Assembly (NCBI GenBank): GCA_002887195.1
Contig: PJAB01001049.1
Location: 1 to 17,849, forward strand
DNA length: 17,849 nt
From: Chrysochromulina parva
Lineage: Eukaryota > Haptophyta > Prymnesiales > Chrysochromulinaceae
Direction of reading: 5' to 3'
Shown here: positions 7,234 through 15,481 of the stretch, one piece after another
Layout of the letters: the number at the start of each line of letters is the position of its first letter
Numbering within the stretch: the stretch's first letter is position 1
The notes under the pieces: model-generated
The model's input: only the letters and a program-made list of their open reading frames with translations
Databases searched by the model: none
Told to the model about the DNA's origin: nothing
Program-made: the position numbers and the translations under genes

Positions 7234-9694
7234 ATGCAAGGTGTGCGTCCATTGCTGATGGAGGTGCGCTCGCCGCGAGCGGAAAAGATGCTGGTCGCGG
7301 AAAATATGCGGCTGCTGCAGAAGATCGACGAACTCGAGAAACAGCTCATCATACAGCAGCAGGAGACGCGGAGGGTGCGGGCAGACGTTGACCGACAGGG
7401 CTCCGCGTCAGATCACTGGGAGCTCTCAATCGGACACGCGCAGCAGGCGCTGGCACGATGCTTCCAGCCTCACCACAGCCCACTTCCAACCTCGCCACAA
7501 CGGCCCGGCTCACCCACCAGGCGCCAACAAGAGAGCTTGCACGGGCGCAAGTCGGTGCTGCCAAATTGGTCATCGAAGACAGAAAAAGACCTTCTGAAAC
7601 GCGAATCTTTAGGTATCGTCGGGGACCCCTTCGTCGAAAAGGCGGCAAAGAAGCTCTCCGACATGCCGCTTGAGGAGCACGAATATGTGCTCGAGGACGA
7701 GTGGGATTTCGCAAACACGAATGGCGTGATCAACCCTAACTCAGAGTGGAAGACACGGTGGGATTTTCTCATCATGTTCCTCATCATCTACTCTGCCATC
7801 GTCGTGCCGTTCCGCATCTGTTTCTCAGCAGAGGCGGAGGGAATCATGTGGACGCTTGAGGTCGTCGCCTCATTCATTTTCATCGTCGATGTTATCTTCA
7901 ACTTCAACACCGCCTACTTCAAGGAGGAAAAATTGGTCATCAGCCGCCAGCGCATCGTGTCGCGGTACTTTTCAGGTGTGCAGCGCCATCCGCTCCGGCA
8001 GCCTCTCTCCCTTCCGTTGCGCCTTCGGCCTTCGGCCCTCGCGCGCCAAGCCGCCGTCACTGCCATCACCCACTCGCTCGCCCGTGCCCTAATCACGCTT
8101 GTAATCACGCTTGTTGCTGATGCTACCGCCGCGCTCTCTGCTCATAGGATGGTTCTGGATCGACGGGCCGTCGTCCACGCCGGTCGAGTTGATTTCTCTG
8201 TACTTCGAAAATACAAGCCACCTTAGCCTGCTGCGCTTCTTGCGCCTGCTGCGCCTGCTGCGCCTGCTGCGCCTGTTCAAGCTCGATAAGTTCATCGCCG
8301 CGATCGAGGACCGATTCGAAATTAGCCTCAACGTCTTCCGCATTCTGGGCATGGTTTTGCGACTGATGTTCATGGTGCACACACTCGGCTGCTTCTGGTG
8401 GTACGTTGGCATGGCCTCTGCCGCGAGTGGCTCGGAGGAGACCTGGATCACCAGATACAACGGTGGCTCTGCCATCGATGGGCCCGTTCATGAGCAGTAC
8501 ACCTTCTCCGTCTATTGGGCGCTCACAACGGTCACGACCATCGGCTATGGCGACATCACGCCAGTCACCATGTTGGAGCGCTACTATACCGTGTTTGCGA
8601 TGCTCATCGCGACGATGATGTTCGGCTACATGATGTCGACGATCGGCTCCATGATGATGCAGATGGATCGGGAGTCGGCCCTCAAGCAGGACCGCATGGA
8701 CGCCGTCAAGGAGTGGATGACGTCGCGCAACATGCCGCGCAAGCTCTTCGCGCGCGTGCGCACCTACTACGAGTACTACTACTCCAAGAAGAGCCTCTTC
8801 GACGAGGAGCAGATCCTCGCTGGGCTCACGCCCGCGCTGCAGCAGGAGGTGACTACCATCCTGCTGCGCGACAGCCTGGGCCACCTCCCGCTGTTCGCGC
8901 TCCTCGGCGTCGAGTTCCAGCGCTGGGTCTACCCGCGGCTGAAGCCGCTCACGTACGTCAACCTCGACGTGATCTACAAGCGCGGCGACATCTCGAAGGA
9001 CATTTATTTCCTGCGCAAGGGCACTGTCGACGTGCTCGCCGCTGGCCTCGACACCAAGACGCTTTACCGCCTGAACCAGGGGCAGTACTTTGGGGAGGAA
9101 GCGCTCACGCACCAGCGGCGGGGCTGCAGTGTCCTTTCCAACGGCTGGACGGAGATCTGGTCGCTCTCGAGCGACGTGCTCGACGAGACCATGGCGAAGT
9201 TTCCCGACCTAACCTCCAAACTCGATACGTTCGTGGTGGGCGAGCTCGATCGCAAGGCGCGCCTCTACACCCTTGCGTATCGGATCCTTATCAGTGTGTC
9301 TCATGACCCCGAGAAGCGTGCGGCGCTCATCATGCAAAAGTTTTGGGTAGCTTACGCGGCCAACAAGGCGAGGAGGGACTCGCAGTTCGCTGCGACGAGC
9401 GGCACCGTGCAGCGTCTGAAGCAGCGGACGGCTCAGGCCGGCATCAGCAGCTTCAGAAACAAAGAGGCCGAGAGTCTCTTCGATCGCCATACCGCCCAGC
9501 AGAGAGAGGCGAGCAGAGCAAACTCCCATCGGGTGGGGGGTAGCGACGGGGCCGTCGCCGAGGCTCTCAAAGACATCCAGCTGCAGCTCAACAACCTCAA
9601 GAGTTCACAGACCGCAATCATGACCAAGCTGGCGGCAACAGACAGCAACAGGTCGTCCAAGAACCCCAAGTCGCCCAAGCACTATGAGGTATGA
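7234..9694 (+). CDS. Voltage-gated K+ channel with cyclic-nucleotide-binding-like domain (EAG/HCN/plant-type superfamily)
   Basis: Exons 7234-7975 and 8148-9694 are joined by a GT-AG intron (phase 1), giving 762 residues. The N-terminus has a short coiled coil (AENMRLLQKIDELEKQL), then a Pro/His/Gln-rich stretch. S1 is WDFLIMFLIIYSAIVVPF (about 178-200). S2 ends IFNFNTAYF (about 228). The splice rebuilds the S3 start as YFSGWFWIDGPSS. S4 is an arginine ladder, LLRFLRLLRLLRLLRLFKL (about 274-292). The pore has TTVTTIGYGDITP (GYG near 380), the K+ selectivity filter. A C-linker follows, then a CNBD-like beta-roll (about 489-595) with YFGEEALTHQRRGCSV at the phosphate-binding position, an IQ-like IMQKFWVAYAANKARR segment, and a C-terminal helix (ALKDIQLQLNNLKSSQT). 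It should act as a tetramer in a membrane. Part of the Pro-rich segment (about 7377-7550) stays in frame but could be an unspliced 174-base intron. Confidence 0.9.
7976..8147 (+). other. Intron of the K+ channel gene between S2 and S3
   Basis: The 172-base intron starts GTGTGCAGCGC after TACTTTTCAG and ends TCTCTGCTCATAG before GATGGTTCTGG. A pyrimidine-rich stretch precedes the acceptor. Phase 1 on both sides restores a Gly codon and the S3 sequence WFWIDGPSS, which the unspliced frames split in two. It has no boundary duplication and no decamer repeats, unlike the introns at 4098-4270 and 4569-4647. Confidence 0.88.
8228..8275 (+). repeat. 9-bp coding repeat (CTGCTGCGC) forming the S4 voltage sensor
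   Basis: CTG CTG CGC is repeated exactly three times at 8246-8272. A first copy (8228-8236) and a diverged copy (TTCTTGCGC, 8237-8245) precede it. Each unit codes Leu-Leu-Arg, so each unit is one S4 gating charge. The nucleotide regularity goes beyond what the protein pattern needs, because Leu and Arg each have six codons. Confidence 0.93.
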
Positions 9695-10802
9695 GACAGG
9701 CTCAGGCACGAGCAGCACATGTGTGAGCTCGCATGGTGGGTGCGTGCACGTGCGTGTGGCCATCGGCCCCGGGCGTGGGGCCAGGCACAGCACGTTGCGC
9801 GCTCTTGCGTATGCGGTGGCATCGAGTGTTTGGCGCGGACGGCTCGCAGCGTGATTGTAACCTTCAGGAGCCGATCGAGGGAGGTCGAGGGAGATCGAGG
9901 GAGCCGATAGGGATGCGCTTCGGCTCGGTGTCCCAAGAACGGGGCCTTCACAAGTCATCTCGTCCTGTACGGCCACGGGTCCTCTCATGACGTCGACAAC
10001 GACGTGCCGTGCGTGGGATGCATGCTAGACATGTACATGCTACGTCGGGGCGCGTCGCCCCCCGGCGATTCGGTTGGGCTTTGGGCAGTGCCAGAGGCGA
10101 GAAGGCAAACCCGCGAGACGGTACGCGGACCACTCGAGCAGACCACTTTGGCCTTTGCGGGGCCCGGGGGACGTTAGACATCTTCAGTGCATCTGTCAAT
10201 GTTCCGCGCCGCGTGACTCGGTTCCCGCGTTCCCCGCGTGTCGGTCGTCGGCGCGTCCCGCGAGACCCGAGCACCCGATGCGGCACTCAGTTTGAAATCA
10301 GGGTCGTACATGAGGACGCGGTGTGTACGATCCAGATTATAAATAAGCCCTATGGTCCCGTATGTATCGCGTAACGAAACTCATACGGATACGCGTCGAA
10401 GCACGAAGGTCGATGCATCGCGCGAATTGATAATGTCGCGGTCGCGCGGCGGGGTCGACGGTCGAGCGGTAAAGCGGCGGTATACGGACGATCGCGGAGT
10501 TGCGAACTCTCTTAGAACTACTCCTCGCGTTACGCCGGTTGACCCCTACGCATACAACGCACCAGGCCTCTTTCGCACGGCCACAGGCCTGCCCGAGCGT
10601 AAGCAGGCCACAAGCAAAGTGCACAGAGAGTGCGGTTATTATGCGATGCGCTGTGCGGCCCGCAATGCCCGATGCCCCCCCCGGTGCTTACAGCTTCGTC
10701 GCCAGTCGTGGCGAGCCGCCGCGGCCGCCGGCGCCCTTATCGTGGGCCACCGAGGTAGTCGAGCCCGACTATGCGTGGTAGTCGTGCGTGGTAGTCGAGC
10801 CC
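9695..10802. other. Convergent intergenic region with short tandem repeats, no gene recognised
   Basis: About 1.1 kb lies between the stop of the K+ channel gene (plus) and the stop of the TPR gene (minus), so both 3' ends fall here. Open frames on both strands (for example 10009-10374 plus and 10337-10624 minus) give Arg/Cys/His-rich translations without domains, and I do not call them genes. I note a 10-base repeat at 9873-9903, a palindrome CATGTACATG at 10030-10039 and the duplicated segment near the right end. Confidence 0.5.
9873..9903. repeat. Short tandem repeat, unit RRTCGAGGGA
   Basis: Three units of about ten bases (GATCGAGGGA, GGTCGAGGGA, GATCGAGGGA) lie between two copies of GAGCCGAT, one just before and one just after. 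It sits in non-coding sequence downstream of the K+ channel gene. Function unknown. Confidence 0.85.
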
Positions 10803-10822
10803 TTATCGTGAGCCACCGAGGT
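10733..10822. repeat. Direct repeat of 24 bp, 66 bp apart, covering the TPR gene stop codon
   Basis: GCCCTTATCGTG followed by RGCCACCGAGGT occurs at 10733-10756 and again at 10799-10822 with one mismatch. The second copy holds the TAA stop (10805-10803) and last codons of the TPR gene, and the first is a copy downstream of it. GTAGTCGAGCCC between them is also repeated. It looks like a local tandem duplication of the gene's 3' end. Confidence 0.9.
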
Positions 10823-12292
10823 GGCTGGCGGGAAGGAGGCCGGCGGGCACGTACTGCGTGACCCACTTCCACGGAGCCAGCTGCACCAGCTGCTGCCGGA
10901 AGGTGATCAGCACAGGGAGCAGCACTGCAAACCAGAAAAGGAAAGGGAGAAAAGGCTTGAGGCGCCTGTAGAGGCGCTTCGCGACCCGCTGGGCCGTGAG
11001 GGCGCGCGCGAGCAGCCCCATCATGCGTGAGGTGCCCTTGCCGCCCAGCCCCGAGGCTGAGAGCAACGGCGAGCGTAGCAGCGCCTCGAGAGGGGATGGC
11101 CCATCCTCGGAGGCGGCACCGCCCGCTGCGGCGCCGCTGAGGCCGCTGCCGAGCAGCGACATCAACCCGCCCGCGCCCGCCGCACCGCCCGCGCCCGAGC
11201 CGGCGCCGAGTCCGCCGAGGAGCGCACCCAGACCGCCGGCGCCCAGGCCGCCCGCACCGCCCGGGACGGCGCCTCCGCTTCCGCCGAGCGAGGACATCAT
11301 CTGCTGCATCATCTCGTCGATCGAGGAGCCGCCCGCGCCGGACGCCGCGCCCGCGCCGTGATGAGCGCCAAGGCTGCCGCGGCGCATCAGCGGGCGCGCG
11401 GCGGCGGCGGCGGCCTCGGCGCGCGCGGCGGCGGCCTTGTGCTTCGCATTGTTCGGCTGAAGGCGCGCTGCCTGCTGCAGGTCCCATGCCGCAGCCTCCA
11501 CCTGACCGTCAGCCTGCAGAGCTAGACCGCGCCGATACAGCGCGGCGGCACACGAGGGGTTGACTCGGAGCGCCGAGCTGCACAGCCGGATCACCTCGGT
11601 CCACTGTTCAAGTTGGTACGCACAGAGCGCGCCACTCAGCCGACAGGCTTGCAGCTCGGCGGCGATGCGGCGCGACACAGGAGAGCCCTCCTTGGCTGCC
11701 GCCGCGCTCGGCGCCGCCATGCTCGCGCTCGGCGCCTCGGCCTGCGCGCCGTCGACGGTGGCGACGGTGCCCACGACGGCGCCTCCTTCGAGAAGCGAGC
11801 ACGCCTCGGTGCCCACGACGGCGCCTCCTTCGAGAAGCGAGCACGCCTCTGTGCCCACGACGGCGCCTCCTTCGAGAAGCGAGCACGCCTCGGCATAGCC
11901 CGCGAGCGCGTCCGCCCAGCGCTCGACACGGCGCGCGCCCTTGGCGGCGACGCGCAGCTCAGCGACGCGCGCGAGCAGCGCACCGTGCGCCGCGTGCGCC
12001 GCGTGGCCCTCAGCAGAGGAGCTATCGTCGTCATCGGAGCCACCGCCGCTGCCGTCATCGCTGCCGCCGCCGCCGCTGCCGCCGCCACCGCCGCCGCGGC
12101 TGGCATCGTCTCCGCGGCCTCCGTCGGCCTCCGCCTCGGAGGCGGCCGCCACGCTGATCGCCGCATCGGCCGCCTCCTCTGCCTCGGCCGTCGCCTCCAC
12201 GGCCGCCGACGCCTCCTCCGCCTCCACGGCCGCCGCCTCCGCCACCGTCGCCTCAGCCGCCGTCGCCTCCTCCTCTGCCGCCGCCGTCGCCT

Positions 12293-12346
<54 letters not shown>

Positions 12347-13166
12347 TCGCCTCCGCCGCCGTCGCCTCCGCCGCCGCCGCCGTCCTCGACTCCTCCGCCG
12401 CCGTCGCCTCCGCCGCCGTCGCCTCCTCCACCGCCGCCGTCACTGCCGCCGCCGCCGCCGCCTCTGCCGTCACCTCTGTCGCCTCTGCCGTCACCTCTGT
12501 CGCTCCCGGTCGCATCTTGGGCCCTTTCACAGGCCCTTTCACAGACGCCGCACGTGCGGCGCGTGCGGCGCGCTCGGATGCCGCGTATGCTGCCGCCGCC
12601 TGCCTCTGCGCGTGCTGCCCTGCCTCGATCGCCGCCGCTTCCTCCTCCTCAATACGCTGCGCCTCGGCCTCGATCTCCCGCGTGCTCTCGCGGACGGCAG
12701 CGATCTGAGCGCGCAGCGAGGCGGGCGTCTCCGCAGCATGCACGTGCACGTGCACGTACACATTTTGCCGCCCCTCCTCGAGATCCGCCGCGCTCGCCTC
12801 CGTCTCGATGAAGGCCATCGAGATGCCCGCAGCGGCGGCCATGCAGCTGCCGCTGCGGGCCATACGGCCGGCGCCGCCGCTGCCGTGGGCTCCGCCGAAG
12901 GAGTCGGCGTCGCCAAACAAGGTCGCGGCCGTCGTGGCCTCATCCCACGGCCGCTTGCGCACGGCGAAGCCACGCGGCGAGGCCGTGGGCACCTCTGAGG
13001 CTGGCGGCCGGATGGTGCCCTCGTTCCATGACGTCGCCTCGGGAATCATGTGTGATCCGGACCCGTCCTCGAGGCTGCGGCCGCCCATGGAGCCACCTAT
13101 CGAGGCACGGGCACTGGCGAGGGCCAGCAGCGTGAGACTCACGACGATCCGTAGCAGTCGCGGCAT
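10803..13166 (-). CDS. TPR-repeat protein with N-terminal signal peptide and C-terminal membrane anchor
   Basis: A single-exon gene of 787 residues. The start at 13166 was chosen over an in-frame ATG 60 bases upstream because it opens directly with a signal peptide (MPRLLRIVVSLTLLALASA). Residues about 230-360 are an Ala/Glu/Thr low-complexity stretch, followed by an acidic Gly/Ser/Asp tract. A TPR-like helix pair includes ERWADALAGYAEACSLLEGG. Three tandem EACSLLEGGAVVGT units (about 426-467) come next, then two further TPRs (about 500-580: ALCAYQLEQWTEVIRLC, then ALYRRGLALQADGQVEAAAW). A Gly/Met-rich part has SIDEMMQQMMSSL. Near the end, FLPFLFWFAVLLPVLITF (about 737-755) is a membrane span. 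The TPR pattern resembles co-chaperone TPRs, but the full architecture is not one I recognise. A secretory or plastid-envelope location is inference. Confidence 0.76.
11767..11892 (-). repeat. 42-bp coding minisatellite, three copies, in the TPR gene
   Basis: Units 11767-11808, 11809-11850 and 11851-11892 are nearly identical (one base differs at the end of the second) and each encodes EACSLLEGGAVVGT. Because the period is a multiple of three, copy changes keep the frame. The unit begins with the end of a TPR helix (AEACSLLEGG), so the array duplicates part of a helix and its loop. Confidence 0.97.
12060..12480 (-). repeat. GCC/TCC-type trinucleotide low-complexity tract coding for Ala/Glu/Thr
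   Basis: On the plus strand this is long runs of GCCGCC with TCC and GTC interruptions. The minus-strand gene reads it as AAEAAAEAAAE and TAAEATAAEA patterns, which would form a long helix or a disordered spacer in the TPR protein. The periodicity also keeps long frames open on the plus strand, which are not genes. Confidence 0.9.
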
Positions 13167-13250
13167 CTCGCGGCAGGAAATGATGACACGGCTCACGGCT
13201 ACCCCGCCAATGAGTTTCGTGAGCAAGTGTGAACAGCCTGAAATGTTCAG
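13167..13250. promoter_or_regulatory. Divergent spacer between the TPR gene and the RGG-repeat gene
   Basis: The TPR gene starts at 13166 on the minus strand, and coding potential on the plus strand begins at or shortly after 13211, so a very short shared 5' region is implied. The plus strand has ATGAGTTTC with a good donor-like GTGAGC at 13219-13224 and an acceptor-like ATGTTCAG ending at 13250. The 32-base gap between them would be unusually small for an intron here. Promoter function is inferred from geometry only. Confidence 0.3.
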
Positions 13251-13493
13251 CGAGGCCTCGACACTTTCCGAGACCTGTTTTCGGAGAAGTTTTTCGGTGT
13301 CATCAAGGAGATCAACACGCCTTCAGAGGATGCCTCGTCGCTCAATGCTCCTGACTTGCTGGTGCCTGCTGGACACCACTCAATCGCTGCGTTCATCTGC
13401 CGTGACCCCACTGCGTCCGCGGCAGTCCAACTCCGCGACGCTTTTGATGCGCTACGACCCCAGTTGGGTCAGCGGAGACGACCAAAGAGATAG
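13251..13493 (+). CDS. Possible upstream exon of the RGG-repeat gene, in a different frame
   Basis: Frame starting at CGA 13251 directly after an acceptor-like AG reads about 80 residues to TAG at 13493, with balanced protein-like composition: GLDTFRDLFSEKFFGVIKEI, then a stretch ending APDLLVPAGHHSIAAFICRD and later QLRDAFDALRPQL. There is no ATG in it, and a stop lies just upstream at 13239, so it would have to be an internal or spliced exon. The RGG coding frame that follows is shifted by one. Phase-compatible ways to join them include an intron from GTGCCTG (about 13363) to GCGGCAG (about 13427), or GTGACC (13402) to AAAGAG (13489). I cannot choose between these, and a sequencing indel is also possible. 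No family recognised. Confidence 0.33.
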   Translation, partial: RGLDTFRDLFSEKFFGVIKEINTPSEDASSLNAPDLLVPAGHHSIAAFICRDPTASAAVQLRDAFDALRPQLGQRRRPKR

Positions 13494-14988
13494 CCGTGGA
13501 GGCGGTCGAGGCCGTGGTTCAGGCGGCGGCAGCAGCTACGGCCGAGGAAGAGGCGGCGATGACAGCCGTGGTGCATTCGGAGGCTACAATCGCGGTGCAA
13601 CCGGCGGCTACGGCCGAGGAAGAGGAGGCGATTACGGCCGTCCGGGCGGCGACAATGGCCGTGGAGGACGCGGCAATGACGACCGTGGTGCAGTTGGCGA
13701 CTACGGCCGAGGCCGAGGGGGCGGCCCTGCCCGTGGCAGGGGCAGTGGCTACGCCCGCGCGGAGAACGACGGCGGGCGCGTCGACGAGGTACTGGTCGAG
13801 CAGTTGCTGAGCGAGCGGGAGTCCATGCGCCGAGAGCGTCGGTTTGAAGAGGCAGATGAGATCCGCGACGAGATTGTGCAGCTGGGCGTCCAGATCTGGG
13901 ATCGGGATCGCTTGTGGTCGACGAGTGGGGCTCCGCCGCCGCGCAACGAGTACAATGAGGCAGACTCATCTGCGCGGCGCAACAACTTTTATCGCGATAC
14001 GCAGCGGAGTGCGGCACGCTCGGTGCGCGCACAGCCGTCGTACGAGGAGCGCGTGCCATACTCCCGCGACGGCCGCCCTCGTACGAAGTCGACTGCCCGC
14101 CAGCTCAACGAGAACGGGCATGACTACACGCGCTCACCGACGGACGTAAGCACGGGCTTGAAGGAGGGGTCCGCGTCGCTGGAGGCGGTGCACGAGCTGC
14201 TACGTGAACGGCTCGAGGCGAAGCTCGCCAAGGACTTTGACGAAGCCGACGCGCTTCTCGCGCAGCTCGAGCGAGATCACGGTGTCACCGTCAACGACGG
14301 TATACGCAACACGATTAGAATGATGCGTCTGTGAGTGCCTCTGATGGCCTCTCTGATGGCCTCTGATTGCCTTTGATTGCCTCCCTCATCAGGTACCAAG
14401 GAGTGGCGAGCGGACGGTCTGTCCTTTGCGCGTCGGTGGGTGCGCGCCGGCCCGGCGAAGGCGGCGGTGGACGAGGCGGCGGTCCTCAGCCTGATCGATG
14501 AGCGCACCGCCGCGCGTAAGGAGCAAAATTACCGGCGGGCGGACGCGTTGCTCTCGGAGCTTCTTGAGGTGCATGGCGTCGTACTGGTCGACAGCGAGTA
14601 CACGTGGCGCGTCGTGGGGAGCGCTCACGACGGCGCGTATGGCGAAGGCGGCGGGTACGGCCGCCGAGCGCAGCCCGATGCTGACGCCGGCCACGACTAT
14701 ATGCGCGAGCCGGGTGACGTGGCGCCCATCGCGCCGGAGACCGAAGCACAGATTCATCGGCTGCTCGCCACGAGGCTCGCCAAGAAGAAGGCGCGCGAGT
14801 TCGGCGAGGCGGACGTGCTGCAGGAAGAGCTCTGGCAGCTCGGTGTCGAGGTGGACGATCGCGCGCGCTCGTGGTACTACGTGCTGCCCGGATCCAAGGG
14901 AAAGGCGGCACCAGGGGCCGTTTCAGGGGCCGCGGACTTGGACGGACCGAGGCCGAACGGGGCGGAGAAAGAGTGGGGCGCGTGGTGA
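13447..14988 (+). CDS. RGG-box protein with four copies of an ADxLxxEL helical repeat
   Basis: Exons 13447-14299 and 14393-14988 (phase 1 GT-AG intron) give 482 residues from the ATG at 13447; an in-frame ATG at 13211 or an upstream spliced exon may be the true start. Residues about 14-105 are RGG/GYGRGRGG repeats, typical of RNA-binding, arginine-methylated regions. Four repeats of about 48 residues follow, near 112-160, 245-293, 310-359 and 401-448. Their shared pattern is LLxxRxxxkxxxdFxeADxLxxELxxxGVxVxDxxxxW, for example RRFEEADEIRDEIVQLGVQI and REFGEADVLQEELWQLGVEV. Repeats 1-2 and 3-4 are each bridged by a GHDYxRxPxDV motif. The repeat resembles the C-terminal helical region of cysteinyl-tRNA synthetases, suggesting RNA contact, but this is inference. 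The splice was placed to restore VNDGTKEWRADG. Confidence 0.62.
14300..14392 (+). other. Intron of the RGG-repeat gene containing CTCTGATGGC-type repeats
   Basis: This 93-base intron starts GTATACGCAAC after AACGACG and ends CTCCCTCATCAG before GTACCAAGG. Its second half is GCCTCTGATG-like units (about 14338-14383). The units and the CTCCCTCAT tail match those of the intron at 4098-4270. A later donor (GTGAGT at 14331) would give the wrong phase for the conserved repeat, so the earlier GTATAC is preferred. Confidence 0.72.
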
Positions 14989-15481
14989 GAAGCCGAAAGC
15001 TGGCAGCAGCATGCTGTCGGGTTGGCTCAGGTAACGACGCACCGCCCGTATTCGATACCTATATATTGTTCTATTAAATATGGGAGCCGATCGGACCGCG
15101 TCGGGCGTAGTCGGGCGTCGCGTGGCGTTTTCCTCCACGATAGCTCTCTCCACCGCTGTACCGCCGGCGACCCTTCGGCAAGCATGCCCTTCGGCCGTGT
15201 GCCGACGCGGCGCACGGTCGCGGCAGGGAGCGCTGCTTCTAGTACAAATTCGACCCGCCCGGCCCACCGCACGTGCACCACGTAAGCGGCCGCCCCGGAT
15301 CGGATCGCGCGCCGGTCGCGTGCGATCCGCGATAAAACTGAACATGCCGGGGATCGTGCTTCCTCTCCGCTCTCGACCGCGCCATTTTCCTCACACCGCC
15401 TCCATGTCAGCTAGCCCGCCAACATCCGATCGCTCATCGCATCGGAAGTCTCAAGCTCGATGCTCCGCAGGATACGCGCTC
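14989..15481. other. Convergent intergenic region, no gene recognised
   Basis: About 490 bases lie between the stop of the RGG-repeat gene (plus) and the stop of the hydrolase gene (minus). An A/T-rich patch at 15048-15080 (with TATATATTG and ATTAAATATG) lies about 60 bases after the plus-strand stop and could be the 3'-end region of that mRNA. The open frames are Arg/Thr/Pro-rich without domains. Nothing else stands out. Confidence 0.5.

Noticed and set aside
8123..9112. 329-residue open frame on the minus strand opposite the K+ channel
   Set aside because: It covers the S4, pore and CNBD coding region in antisense; composition is His/Glu/Arg-rich with no recognisable fold.
10009..10861. 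Overlapping open frames in the convergent intergenic region
   Set aside because: No codon bias, no domain, Arg/Thr/Cys-rich translations, and no consistent strand. They cannot be supported as genes.
11613..12998. 461-residue open frame on the plus strand opposite the TPR gene
   Set aside because: The translation is long runs of RRRLRRRLRRR produced by the GCC/TCC trinucleotide tract. The minus strand has a signal peptide, TPRs and a membrane anchor.
14331..14392. Alternative, shorter intron of the RGG-repeat gene starting at GTGAGT
   Set aside because: GTGAGT is a better-looking donor, but the phase is wrong for the downstream exon. The earlier GTATAC donor restores the conserved VNDGTKEW repeat end.
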